From assembly GCA_947650285.1 (NCBI GenBank), contig CANTFL010000483.1:243323-307322 (forward strand): a stretch of 64,000 nt of DNA, written 5' to 3'. This document shows, piece by piece, positions 35,306 through 46,394 of the stretch. Source of the DNA: Hyaloperonospora brassicae (lineage: Eukaryota > Oomycota > Peronosporomycetes > Peronosporales > Peronosporaceae). How positions within the stretch are numbered: position 1 is the stretch's first letter; each line of letters begins with the position of its first letter. The position numbers and the translations under genes were made by a program. The notes below the pieces were generated by a model. The model saw only the letters and a list, made by a program, of their open reading frames with translations. It was not told the DNA's origin and made no database searches.

Positions 35306-36349
35306 ATGAACATTTTGGACGAAGTCGAAGGCGACAGCTTTCACGGAATCCGTGAAAGCTACTCCCATTTGAGTGACATCGAATGGAGTGCAATCGAACG
35401 AATGAGTTCGACCGTTGGCGAGGAATCCATATGGGCCATGCTATCGTCAAGGGATAGGGACCAGCAACATGCCGTCATTAGCAAGTTCTTGCAACTAGAA
35501 CTTGATGAGTCGCGAGCGCAGGTGACCTTGTTACAACAACAAGATCATTAGCGGACCGACGAAATGAGACAACAACAGTCTCAGTCCGCAGAGCCGACGC
35601 GTGACCGTCGACGGGAGTCTCTGAAGTTAGAGATATCCAAGTATCGGAAGGTCGAGGAAGACTCCCTGTTGAGGTTGTTCGTCGAGCCAAACGATGCCAT
35701 CAATGCTCGTCGTATCAACGATGAGCGAAAGCAAGTCTCATTCGCTCAGTCTAACCTGGCAGGAGAAGCCAGAGCTTGGGCCCTGAACCTCAAGTTGCAC
35801 GACCCACATGTGTTTGGGTCGTTGATAATCTTCAAGACCCTGCTCAGTGAGACGTTTGAGCCGCCCAGAGCAGAGTTCATGACTCTTTCGGAGCTCCTGC
35901 AACTTAAGCAGGGTAAGCGTAAGGTTCACGCTTACGCTCAACATGTACGCTACCTTGCAAGCTGCATGGTAATGAACCCTGTGAGTGAGTTTGTGTTGAT
36001 CACAATCTTTATTCAAGGGCTTTCAGACGGTCCCGTTAGAGACCACCTGTTCCGCGGAGAGCTAAAGACATCTCACGCTACGTTGACCCCGCATCGTTCA
36101 CAGAGACGATTAGCGGTCAGAGGTCCAGAGCCAATGAACCTCGGTAATGTCGAGGTCGAGAAACCTCGCCCTGTGGACGACAAGAGATCGGTGAGATGCC
36201 ATCGCTGTCATAAACTAGGACACTACGTATATGAATGCAGTATACCCCGCTCAGAACCTCGCGGTGACGAGCGCAGTAATCGTCCACCAGTAAGAAGAAA
36301 TGGAGGGCGAGGATCCGATGCTGTTGCAAAGACGCAACAGCGAGACTAA
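35306..36349 (+). pseudogene. Gag of element C (one stop)
   Basis: From ATG 35306 (MNILDEVEGDSFHGIRESY) the frame is interrupted once by TAG at 35549-35551 and then open to TAA 36347-36349, about 345 codons in all. It contains a Gln-rich helical part, the capsid-like segment QSNLAGEARAWALNLKLHDP, KQGKRKVHAYAQHVRYLAS and an intact CCHC knuckle CHRCHKLGHYVYEC near residue 305. Beyond the stop, further stops (TAA, TAG) precede the protease; the same ones occur in D. Confidence 0.8.
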
Positions 36350-36426
36350 CCATAAAAAAATGGTCGGGGTCAGTAGGGGCGGAGCGCCCTACTGATCCGG
36401 CAACATCAAGAGAATTTTCAAATTTT

Positions 36427-36981
36427 TTGACGCAGGTTTCTCCCGACACGCAGTCTCTGTGTGTCTCTACACTTGGTGATGAGGTGGCTCCCATCACCTT
36501 GATATTGGAAGTGACAAAGGACTTGTCACTTCGCGCCCTATTTGACTGTGGAGCGTTGAACCCTTTTGTTTGTCGCCAGTCGCTAGAGGCAGGAAGTTTT
36601 AACTTCGTGGAGCGGGAGATCCCTCCAACGAGAATGACGATGCGCCTAGCGACAGGCGCATCGATCACTGATAAGAAACGTGTAGTCGGAATCCACTACA
36701 CGGTAAAAAGCGAACAGTACGATGATGATTTCATCGTTCTTGACCTAGATGACAAGTTCGACGTCATCTTAGGGTTGCCTTGGCTCAGGAAATACGAGCC
36801 AAGAGTGAGTTGGCAGTATCGATCGGTTACGATACCTACCACTTTATCCTCAGATAACCACCTGAAGAATATCTTGGAACGCCCACACTCACGTGGGTGT
36901 ACTAAGAGCGAGTGCGATGGCCCCACTTGTGGTACGGTCGTTAGCACGACTGTACAAGAACACAATGTAGATGACCACTAA
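36427..36981 (+). pseudogene. Retropepsin region of element C
   Basis: Open for 184 codons in the -1 phase after gag. The active-site triplet is DCG (LFDCGALNPFVCRQ) where retropepsins have DSG or DTG. The flap and C-terminal motif (DDDFIVLDLDDKF, VILGLPWLRKYEP) is kept. A Cys-rich tail follows (RGCTKSECDGPTCG) and TAA ends the frame at 36979-36981, breaking the join to RT. Confidence 0.75.
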
Positions 36982-37245
36982 ATTGTGGAGAAAGCTCTCC
37001 TGGACCCTGTGGAAGTGATTTCCCAGAAGGTAATCGAGACGTTGAACATCTTGGTTAATGATGGATCAAGCGTAGACGCTTACACGCTTGATCTGGTTGT
37101 GCCTTCGAAGTTAACTTCGGAGATAACTCAACTGCCGACGCTAGAACCGAAACGGTTTTAGCGTGATCTGCGTAGTGGCAAAGTCAAGCAGATCTGCATA
37201 CTCGTCACAGAGAATGATCATGTAGCCGATGTTCAGTCGGCAATA

Positions 37246-38762
37246 GTGTTTGCTGAGAACGAGCGGGTTCTCAGCATCTCATCGACGAACGAAAGTTTCC
37301 TCGATGAGAAGACTCGATTTAAGCGATACGCGTCTCAATCCTGGAAGTCGCTGCAGGAAAATCCTATGAATAAGGATATGATCGAATTCAAGGATGTGTT
37401 CCCTGAATCCGTGCCTTGCGAGTTGCCTAAGGAGAACGGCACTCGACACGAGATCGAGCTCAAACCGGACTCGAAGTACTGTGTCATGAAGCAGTGGCCA
37501 CTGCCTCGTGAACAAGTGATAGCGATCGACAAGTTCTTTGCCGATCGCTTAGCAGCGGGCCATGTGAGAGGATCGACATCTCCACACATATCTTCGACCT
37601 CCTGGGTGCGAAATGCCACAGGAGGATGGCGGATATTGCATGCATTTAGCAAAACGAATGCTGCAACGGTATCGGCTCAGACGCCGATACCAACAAAGGA
37701 CGTAATCATAGATGGTATGTCAAAGAGTACCATCTTTTCGTCCATGGATCTGATGGACGGATTCTATCAGATCCTCATGCGTGAATGGGACATACCGTAC
37801 ACAGCAGTGAGCGCCTCTAGCGATATGCTGTGGGAGTGGCTAGTGATAACACTGGGGCTGAGTAATTTCCCTGCAATATTCGACAGATGTGTCACAAATT
37901 TGTTGAGACCGGTGAAATATTACGCACCGAGTTATTTCGACGATGTGTTCGTCCATAGCCGGGCGGGCTATGGATGAAAGGCGGACGTGGAAATTTATAG
38001 AACCCACGTCCGTAAGGTTCTTCAACTTATGTGCAAACATAAGTTGTATGCCAACCGCAAGAAGTGTATATTTGCGGCAAGCAAAATACCACTTCGTGGG
38101 TGCATCGTCGGCAAACACGGCGTCCGCCCTGATGCCGAAAAGATCAAGGCGATCACCGACTGGCCAGTGCCAGTCGATGTCAAGGGACTTCGTAAGATCC
38201 TTGGCCTCGAGGCGACTTGCACAAGTACCGACGCAACTACGCCAAGATGACCGTGCATATATTTGGCTTAATAAAGAAATAATTGAAGTGGTCATGGAAC
38301 GCTCAGTGTCAGCGTTCCTTCGAAAGCATCAAGAAAAGCTTGATGCGATCGCCCATCTTGGCGATTGCAGATCAGGACAGACCTTTTCATGTGGTCTGTG
38401 ACGCCAGCGATTTTGCAATCGACTGTGCGTTGATGCAGTATGACACAGACGGCGCAGAGCGCGTCGTCTGCTATCAGTCGCGTCAGATGCAACCAGCTGA
38501 ACGCAACTATCTAGTGCATGACAAGGAACGCCTTGCCATGAAGTACGCACTGGCTAAGTTCTGGGTCTATCTATTGAGAGATAGGCCGTTCATCGTATAT
38601 ACGGACCATGCGTCACTACGCACGGCCGTAAACAGTCCACACCTCTTGCAAAGGATGGCGAGGTGGATGTCCTTCTTCGCGGAGTATAACGTCTCCGTGG
38701 AGTACAAGCCAGGACGACTCAATGTCGTCGCTGATGCGCTTTCGCGCCGGCCCAATTTATAG
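37246..38762 (+). pseudogene. RT-RNase H of element C
   Basis: The RT frame is open to the in-frame TGA at 37975-37977, with the catalytic YFDD at about 37933-37944. It continues as KADVEIYRTHVRKVLQLM and the thumb/connection motif PLRGCIVGKHGVRPDAEKI, then a shifted CTSTDATTPR segment shared with B. RNase H is open at 38283-38762 with CDASDFAIDCALMQYD, ERLAMKYALAKFWVYL and TDHASLRTAV. It ends at a TAG after RRPNL, where D reads Glu. Confidence 0.85.
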
Positions 38763-40413
38763 CCGGTCGCACAGTTCAACAGTGAGGATAAGCCCACTGT
38801 TGCGACACTGGCAGCCACTGTTCCGTCGTCAAGATTACTTGACGACGTACGAAAGGCATACGCAGAAGATAAAGATCTTCTGCGATTGATGAATCGTCTG
38901 GTGAACCCACCCCAGAAATCTTGGTCTAATTTGCCGGCCCTGTACTGTTCCTCTATGGATCGGTTCACTTCTCGCAATGGCCTGCTGTACTATACAGCAG
39001 TCGCCGACGACACGCCTCTTATCGTCGTTCCCAATCATGATAAATTGAGATCACGCAATATGTTCGAATGTAACGATACGTCGTCTGGCGGGCATCGTGG
39101 CCGAGAAAAGACTTACCTCACGGTCAGTCATGACTTTTACTGGTCCTGCCAGTATCAGTTTGTCCGCGAGTACATACGTGCTTGCGAGGTCTGTCAACGG
39201 GATAAGACTAGTCCTTCATCTCGTGCACCGTTACAACCTCTGTCGGTCCCGGCAGAGTGTTGGGAGTTCGTGTCAATGGACTTTGTCTTCGGTTTTCCCT
39301 AAGACGCTCACAATAATAATGGTATTCTTGTGTTTGTGGATCGTTTCAGCAAGATGGTGCATCTTGCTGCAGTCCTAGAATCGATCAAAGCACACGGTTG
39401 TACGCGTGTCTTCATCGACACTGTATTTCGACTCCACAATTTACCCCGTGAACTCGTATCCGACCGTGACCCTCGGTTCACGGCGGCGTTCTGGCAATCC
39501 GTATTCCGTTCTCTTTGAACACGACTGAAGATGTCTACTTCTGAGCATCCTGAAACAGATGGTCAGACAGAACGTTCTAACCGTGTCCTCGAAAAAATCT
39601 TTCGAGGATACGTCCACTTCTTTTCATATTGAAGTGAGTTCTTGCCGATGGTCAAATTAGCCATCAACAAGTCCGAGCATGCGTCAACAACGTATACACC
39701 GTTCTACGTGAATGGTCTACGCCACCCACGTATTCCCGCACTCATACAGAGTGACTATGGGATAAGGGGGAGGGAATCGCTCGAGCATGAACCGTTTTGG
39801 CTCTTGCTCATCACGTATCACCGCTCACGCCGATACGTTTGATGTCGATGTCGACGTTGTCGACATCGAGGAAATCCAGCTTATCAGTAGCGATGACGCT
39901 TCTGCTACATCAGACATTGATGACGATGATGGGATATTCAGCATCGTCAACGACAATGCCAACGAGGGAGTCCATACCGTCGCTGGAGAAGAGAAATACC
40001 TCTTTGCAGTGCGCACGAAGGGAACAGAAAAACACAACAACGAGTCAGCAGAGAACTTCCTGCTGACTCGAGAGGCGGTAGTCCGTTTCGTTCAGGACTC
40101 CATCGCAAATGCGGTGGGCCGCCAGAAACAAAACGCAGACAAGAATGGAAGAGCAAATGTTCTTTCATTTAAGGTTAATGACCTAGTGCTACTGTCTACG
40201 CTACACACCTGGGCATGTAGTCACTAGTGTCGGCAGAAGTAAACTGCTGCCGAAATACATTGGTCCCTTTCGTGTGTTGCAACACAAGGGTAATGCATTG
40301 ACGACTGAGTTGCCTTACAGGATGCGCACACATCCTACGTTCAATGTTGGTCGTCTCCGCCCGTACTATCAGTACGAGACCTCTTGCGAGAATGGAGATA
40401 GCCGGCGTGCTTA
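38763..40413 (+). pseudogene. Integrase of element C
   Basis: Open pieces contain the HHCC finger (GGHRGREKTYLTVS ... CEVCQRDK), catalytic MDFVFGFP followed by a TAA at 39301-39303, then FVDRFSKMVHL, LVSDRDPRFTAAFW and [14 protein letters not shown]. An Asp-rich linker follows (residues like DVDVVDIEEI and SDIDDDDG near 39850-39930), then the tail LTREAVVRFVQDSIANAVG and KNGRANVLSFKVNDLVLLST. C and D share the frame loss LHTWACSH-stop at about 40205-40227. The last codons (CENGDSRRA-stop) end at 40413, overlapping the antisense frame. Confidence 0.8.
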
Positions 40414-41942
40414 AGAATCCCCAACATATTCTTGTGATCACGGACCAAACTCTGAAGTTTGTCCTTCGTCGAAAGGATTTGATCCTTCATCGACGCGGCC
40501 TCGCGACGAGCCGTCTCTAGCTCGTCGCGCAAACGACGCCTCTCGCGGTTTAATCTCAAGCTGAGCGAACGCATATTCCGATCGGTCTTTTGATTGCCAC
40601 GAAGAAGTCGCACGCTCGAATGCAAGGCGTGCCGACGATCGTATCCGTGATCGACGTCCTCACACAGCTGGGTCAGGTAACGCTCATGGTTACCCAAAAT
40701 TTTGTGCAGGCCCGGCGGTAGAGCCGGACCTCGTCTTTCTACCGCTACCGGAACCACCGGTGGATTCGCACGGTGGTCGACGCTGTTACGTGGGGGTATT
40801 TAGAGCCTCAGCGTAAAAAATATGGAGCGGACAAGTTACCTTATCCACTGGCGTGGGTGCCCACCATCGTATGACAGCTGGGAACATCAGCTGATGAGCT
40901 GATGTTGAAGGTCTCGTCCACCAGTATGACTAGACCCATCCGATCGGTCCTGTGGCCCATCGGTAAACACGCGCCCTAGGCGCTTGTAGACGGATTGCAA
41001 GTTTGCAATCGCGTCACGCATCTCCTCCGAGCGATGTGCCCTTCCCCAGGGAGAAATGAGAGAAAACACGTCCCTATGTGCACAATGCGATTTGTCAACA
41101 CAACTCGCACAAGGATCTCCCACAGTGAGGCATGGAATGCCGGCCTCACTTGACAAACAGTGCAAATGGTACCTAGCACCGCTTGGCGTTCGCTTTTCGA
41201 ACTTCAGGCGTATCGCCTCAAGCTTCTTAAGCCACCCTTCTCGTCCAAAATTCTTTGCGTTTTGGGCAAACGCGTTCCACGATGCCAAAAGAGAGGCTTT
41301 GTCACGCTTTTGGTTACCATTATATTATCGATGCCTAAGGAAGGCATCGAGATAAAGTCTTCTTCAGCGCGGAAGTTACTCGCGCTGGAACTTGATCCAT
41401 ATAGCTTGGTTGCATCGAAAAAAAGGAATATGATGATGTTGGCTTGTCTCGTGAGAAAATCTATCGATGAGCTTTTAAGGCAAACGCCACGGCTTGAGCT
41501 CACCACGGTTTAATCTGGTACCTGTTTCGGTACCATTGCTTTCAGAAAGACGACGGCTCTCGCCATTGCCATCACGCTCTTCCGGGGAAGCACGAGTTGA
41601 TGCTGGTGAGGCATAGTATTTCTCACCATAGAGTTCATCATCACTGCCGAACAGACTGTGTTGCATTTCACGAGTCCGCTCTTTCGACAGTGCACTTGAC
41701 GAACGATGAGGCACCGCCGGTGATCGGGATGCCTATGGAACGCTGCGCTAGTCAGGCACGTCTGACTCGCCAAAATTGATGACCTCATTGACAAGGTCAT
41801 CATGTGCACGTGGTGCGATACCGCGTGCGTCTGCAGCACCTTTTGCTGCAGAAGGAGAACAAGCAGCAGACGACGAAGCGTCTGCTGTAGAGGATGGCAC
41901 AGCAGCAGGCTGTGTGGTCTTCGAATCACCTCGCATAGACAT
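40341..41942 (-). CDS. Antisense ORF of element C (aORF), in three open pieces
   Basis: Opposite to pol, from ATG 41942 (132 nt inside the 3' LTR) to TGA 40341-40343. Piece 1 is Ala/Ser-rich (MSMRGDSKTTQPAAVP). Piece 2 (41475-41714) is acidic and Ser-rich (MQHSLFGSDDELYGEKYYAS) and ends ELKPWRLP at a TAA where D has Glu. Piece 3 (40887-41288) has AQNAKNFGREGWLKKLEA and a Cys cluster with IPCLTVGDPCASCVDKSHC. Piece 4 (40341-40757) is a coiled coil (RRLRDELETARREAASMKD, LSTKDKLQSLVRDHKN) ending SRKRSRTDSTGGDDQH. It overlaps the end of pol tail to tail by 73 nt. Compared with D, the coil has an in-frame 21-nt insertion, exactly one heptad. Function unknown; the cluster might bind zinc. Confidence 0.6.
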
Positions 41943-42061
41943 GTCAACTATGCGAGGTAAGGTCAGGAGTGAATGGGTCTGACCAACCAAGTACTCTTTG
42001 TTTCACTGGTGTTCAACGGGTGACCACCAAGTCTTTGATAGTCGCATGGTGACTATCAGAT

Positions 42062-42074
42062 AAGGGAGGGGTGA
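42062..42074 (+). other. Polypurine tract, element C
   Basis: AAGGGAGGGGTGA directly before the 3' LTR. Confidence 0.6.
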
Positions 42075-42511
42075 TGTACGGGGTAGCCCGTTACATGAAA
42101 TTGTCATTCAAACAATTTGACAATAAAGAATATTTCGTCGAATATTCTTTTTACAATATCACAAGACAAGGTGATATTGCTGGGATGACCGAAGGGTCTA
42201 CTCATTGGTTGATATCGTGATGATTACAACCCACCAATCGCTGCTAGTCGCGCGCAATGGGTGGTTAGTAGACGTCCTCATACATTTAGTTATATTAGTA
42301 TAATTAAGTCAGGACAACAGAGATTCAAGGAGTTATAGGACTTAATTATATTAATCCAGTTTTACTTTTACCAGAGACTAGTCTGACTACTTAGTCTCCT
42401 TTCCTTCCTCTGTGTACTTCAACACCTAGCAGGGCACTATCGACCACTGTTGTCAGTGGAAGTATACTCCGTACTGGTCAACCAGTACGTAGTCAACAGT
42501 GCCCCGTTACA
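42075..42511 (+). repeat. 3' LTR of element C
   Basis: Begins TGTACGGGGTAGCCCGTTACATG (one base lost in the first motif) and ends CAGTGCCCCGTTACA. Confidence 0.85.
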
Positions 42512-44015
42512 GACAATGTCTTGGACGACTCTACAGAGTGTCGTTGTCTCGTTCTTCGATTCAATTTTCCGTCCCTGGCATATTTATCGCTAGAGACTGG
42601 GTCTTAAATGGGTACTCAATGAAGGTCTTTCAATTTCATGACTGAATCCTCACCAGTAAAGATACATTGCTCCAGCATGTCAACACTGGCCTGGAATGTG
42701 GGGTACAACCAGTCTCGTCGATCGCGGCATGCGATATAGACGCTTCAGCAGCCAGTGAACTCCTGTTTACTTTGGCGCGCATCCGGTGCTCACGTGCGAT
42801 GTCCACCTGCGGGCTGGACGTCGACGATGGCGGCCACAGCGAAAAAACTAAAACCGCTTATCTATCGGCTGCGCTATATTAAAGGGACATAGAATTCTTG
42901 CTGAAGGAGTTGCAAAGACGGATTTTCATGTGATACAGGAAGGCTCGCCATTTAATAAGTGAATAGATAATCGACAAATACGAGTGTCCTAATCGACCAA
43001 CGCTCAGACGGTATATCTTAATGAAGAGTAACAGTTTCCCGCTCTGGAATTGGGCGAGACAAGATCTGGCGTAATCCGTCCCTGAGTGTGCGGATGCTGT
43101 TCCAGTCTAGCAATCGATATCTTCTGGACATGCCCTAGCAAGCGTCGACACTGGAATATTCTACTTGATTGGTAGAGATAGCTAAGTACTTGTAGGAGGC
43201 TGACTTGCATGTCTGGGTGTTTAGGCTGGACATCCCGGGGATTCCGCCTTACGCCTGGGATGTAATCAAGAAATCTACGGACACATCAGCTGAGATATCG
43301 AAAGCTCAGGCTTCAGTCTTCCCTTCAGCTAGAGAACTGTGGAGTTTGGTCGTATCAAATACAACTTATGTCATCTAGGTCGAGCGCCCCCGCCGCATGT
43401 AAGACTAGTTCTATCACAGGGGGTGAATGCGGCCACTCCCAAGACTTTATTTCGCCGGTGTGCTCAAAGGTTTCGCGGATTAACCTACCAGCCCGACATG
43501 AGGGAAGACGAGCAACTGTTTGCGCAGGTATGGTCGGCCTTTGGCTGATACCCTCTTCTGCTGAGACGTACCTCGTTCGTTGCAAGTACAACCTATCGAA
43601 CGGTGCACAGGAGTGATATAATTTCTCTTCTTTGATGGAGGATCCGAGGAAATCTAGATCCAGGCTGAGCTGGAATTGATTTTGTCGAAACTCACGTTTT
43701 GAGGAACGCCGCATGCGTTTTGTGGGCACCAAGTTTTTACTATGGCTCTGCCGATACCACAAACAAGATTGCTGGATACTGGGGCTCCTTTACGATCATC
43801 GGCATGCAAAGACCGATGACTACCCACCTATGCATGTAATTCGGGAAAGTGCTATTGTTCTTTCGCAACTTCGAACACGACACCTTTACGCATGCAGCAC
43901 TTGGTGCGGTTGTTCAAAGAGGCAAGCGCCATCGATAACGACATCAATGTCTCCAGCTGGGGACGCCATTATCGCACCTGCAACAAAATGGCGGATCGGC
44001 TGGCGAAGATCATAA
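42512..44015 (+). pseudogene. LINE 3' half: zinc-finger and RNase H region after element C
   Basis: The first part continues the LINE linker (LVLRFNFPSLAYLSLETGS). Near 43090-43200 a decayed RVT-type zinc-finger stretch is visible (FWTCPSKRRHWNILLDW). From about 43620, RNase H pieces in three frames read IRGNLDPG, RNAACVLWAPSFYYGSADTT, MHVIRESAIVLSQLRTRH and VSSWGRHYRTCNKMADRLAK. The usual NIAEY Glu is Gly (KIAGYWG) and the GDSALV Asp is Glu (RESAIV), so catalysis is lost. Sequence from 44016 to 44371 shows no gene. Confidence 0.65.
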
Positions 44016-44371
44016 GAAAAAAGTAGCTTCGATTCATGCGCACGCTCCTTCAAACCCCGGTCTGGTCGAGGAGACTACGATTTTCCTTGATTATAATGTC
44101 AATCGGAGACTACACAGGCTGAACAGCACGTAATACAGGGCAACGTAATGACACCGAGGAACCTGGTCATCTCGAGACAGGAGTCTGCGCGCAGGCGCTC
44201 TGCTGTCCGAGACCTAGTTCTACCTAGTGTATAAAGTAGCGGTCGCTACAGTAATTTAATTCCTAGGTGATATGATATAGCAGGTCGTACGCGTACCTGA
44301 ATATTCCTCACCTTTTCATTTCCCCTCTTGTCAGACGTTTTGGTATCCAAATTGACACGTAAGAGCACGAA

Positions 44372-44910
44372 ATCCGCACGTTGCTCGCTTCCGTCTCAGT
44401 CTTCGCCCTTGCAGTAGTCGCCAAGGCCCACGAGTACTTTACCGGCGATGGCACCGACTACGTGGTGGACAAGTCAAGTTGTGGCAACTGCAACATGATG
44501 TCGGCACTTGACTTTGCCGGGACGGTTGTGCCACGTTGAACAACGAGCAGTGGGACGGCCTGCAGAACTGCGGTCACTGTGCTGAGGTCTCGTGCGCTGA
44601 TCATCGGTGTCTCGACCAGTCCAAGTCCATCGTCGTGCAAATCCTCGACCGCTGTCCAGAGTGTAAGCACGGCGACCTCGACCTGTCGCCAACGGTCTTT
44701 ACCGCTCTGACGGGGATGACGCCGTCGCGGTACAAAGTCAAGTAGAAGTTTGTCGACTGCCCCGTGTCGGGCAACGTCAACTATTGTCTAAAAGGCGGCA
44801 GCGATACCCTCTTGACAGCTTGCAGCCGACGAACGTCACCACAGGTGTCACGAGTCTGGAGATCAACGGGCACGACACGGTCATACTCGACTCCGCCAAA
44901 ACACGTTTTA
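44372..44910 (+). pseudogene. Expansin-like gene, broken
   Basis: Three frames together give an oomycete expansin-like protein (double-psi beta-barrel, RlpA/GH45-like). They show a hydrophobic leader (TLLASVSVFALAVVAKAH), YFTGDGTDYVVDKSSCGNCN, then after a shift near 44530 LNNEQWDGLQNCGHCAEVSC, VQILDRCPECKHGDLDLS and a TAG at 44743-44745 where Trp is expected. They continue KFVDCPVSGNVNYCLKGGSD and, after another shift near 44815, LQPTNVTTGVTSLEINGHD. The start codon is lost. Intact members are secreted and loosen plant or oomycete cell walls without hydrolysis. This copy has at least four lesions and no C-terminal end. Confidence 0.8.
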
Positions 44911-46394
44911 TATTAACGTTTGAGAGACGACCATGCGTCTCGCTTACAACTACGTGTAGTTTACTACAGCAGCTCTTTATTTTTCTGTAGTCGAATTATG
45001 CGTACGTACGAAGGAGCCGTGAGCAATTGGTTTTGTCGGTGCTCATCTGAATTTCGCTAAAAGTTGCAGAGTTTCGCAAATTTATGGCAGGGAGCGAAGA
45101 ATACGTTATCTCTTGCACGAGTAGACGTGCTAAATAAGCAGATTTCCCGTCGATTCTTCTCCCTCGTAGCGACAAAAGTGTAAGACAATGCGCTTGTACT
45201 CGTGCGTTGAAAGGGGTAGTTCGAGCTTACTCTTTCCCAGGAAGTAGCAGACGAGATGGCGTACGGCTTTGAACTGATTATGCATCGGGATGAGTCGTGT
45301 TCGGATTCTACAATATCCTTCTGGTCAGGCTTCTTCTCCAAAGTGATCGATGATACTGCTGCCAGATCGGCCATCTCTCCCTACGACGTCGTGAGAAGCA
45401 GGAAACGTATCATACGCGGAATTGGGGCAAAACCAAATGAAAACAACGCCAATATTCACCGTAAGCACGCTAATGCGATAACTGCTATTGGCGTGCTCGG
45501 GTATGTGAACACCTGATAGCTTGAATACAGTATGTTCTAGATATACTAAGTGTCGAGACGTCAACAACCCGTGGCTGAAAAATTCAGCAATGGTGAATCG
45601 GTCGCTTGACCATAGACCAATCGCGCATGTCACCAGTATCTATAAGTGAATCAACAAAAAACTATCCTTGTGCGCGCGGCCTCAGGTTTCTCAGACCACC
45701 AATAGGTCCAATTCGGTTTCGTTATGCAGCAAACAATCGGCACAACTCGATACCTTTGACGCTGCCAATATGCAGCCGCTGCCTATTTCAATTCGAGTGG
45801 GAATCAAATGACCTGTTGCTCAATTGCACCAAAGCCTACGATATGGAGAGGTGTATAATTTTGCTACTTGCTCTACCACACGTTTTTTGCATTGCTTGCT
45901 TATCTTACCCTCTATTCATCGGCGGAGGTAAAGTTCAATTGGTAAGCAAGCTTCAAGCTCATCTTGATTGTCAATCCCGTTAATGAGCCGTTTTATACAG
46001 CTTCCGTCAATGGAGCCCTTATGCACCATAACTATGTACGCTAGCACTGATACCTTATCCCTAGTGCCCTAAGAGAGTCCGAATTACCGCGCCGTTCAGC
46101 TATGATCAAGCACCTAATGTGAAGGGAACAAAGGTAATCTAGAAATGCGAACGACAAGGTAATGTACTCACATGCTTAAGTAGTTATCCGCGGTCACACA
46201 GGCAATCGCCATCACGGATGCGCTTGCAGGAGTGTCTTGTCGTACCGCGATTGTAGTCAATTTAACAAAAATCCAAGACGACCTCACGGAATCGAATTGC
46301 CTCTTGTAACGGGGTTACACGTCGGTAGGTAACCGACACAACATGTGTGTTTTACACCAGGAATGAAATCTCATTGGAAATGATAATATACCAC
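44911..46394. other. No gene recognised; short LTR-terminus palindrome at 46305-46319
   Basis: Short frames only; a 125-codon plus-strand frame at 45606-45983 has no family I know. TGTAACGGGGTTACA at 46305-46319 copies the two ends of the Ty3 LTR joined together, 75 bp before the solo LTR. Confidence 0.4.

Larger units (their letters stand above)
34817..42511 (+). mobile_element. Ty3/gypsy element C, full length, inserted in a LINE
   Basis: LTRs of 438 and 437 bp bound a 7.7-kb element with primer site, gag, retropepsin, RT-RNase H, integrase, antisense frame and polypurine tract. LINE sequence lies on both sides, so the insertion is younger than the LINE. The 5-bp flanks AATCA and GACAA do not match, so either one end was replaced by recombination or the duplication has decayed. 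Apart from the first ~55 bp the two LTRs differ by only about 3% by eye. It is nearly identical to D in gag through RNase H and to B in RT through early integrase. Confidence 0.9.

Noticed and set aside
37840..38295. 151-codon frame opposite RT, repeated in B and D.
   Set aside because: Repeated only because RT is repeated; unlike the 3' antisense ORF it is not kept in diverged copy A.
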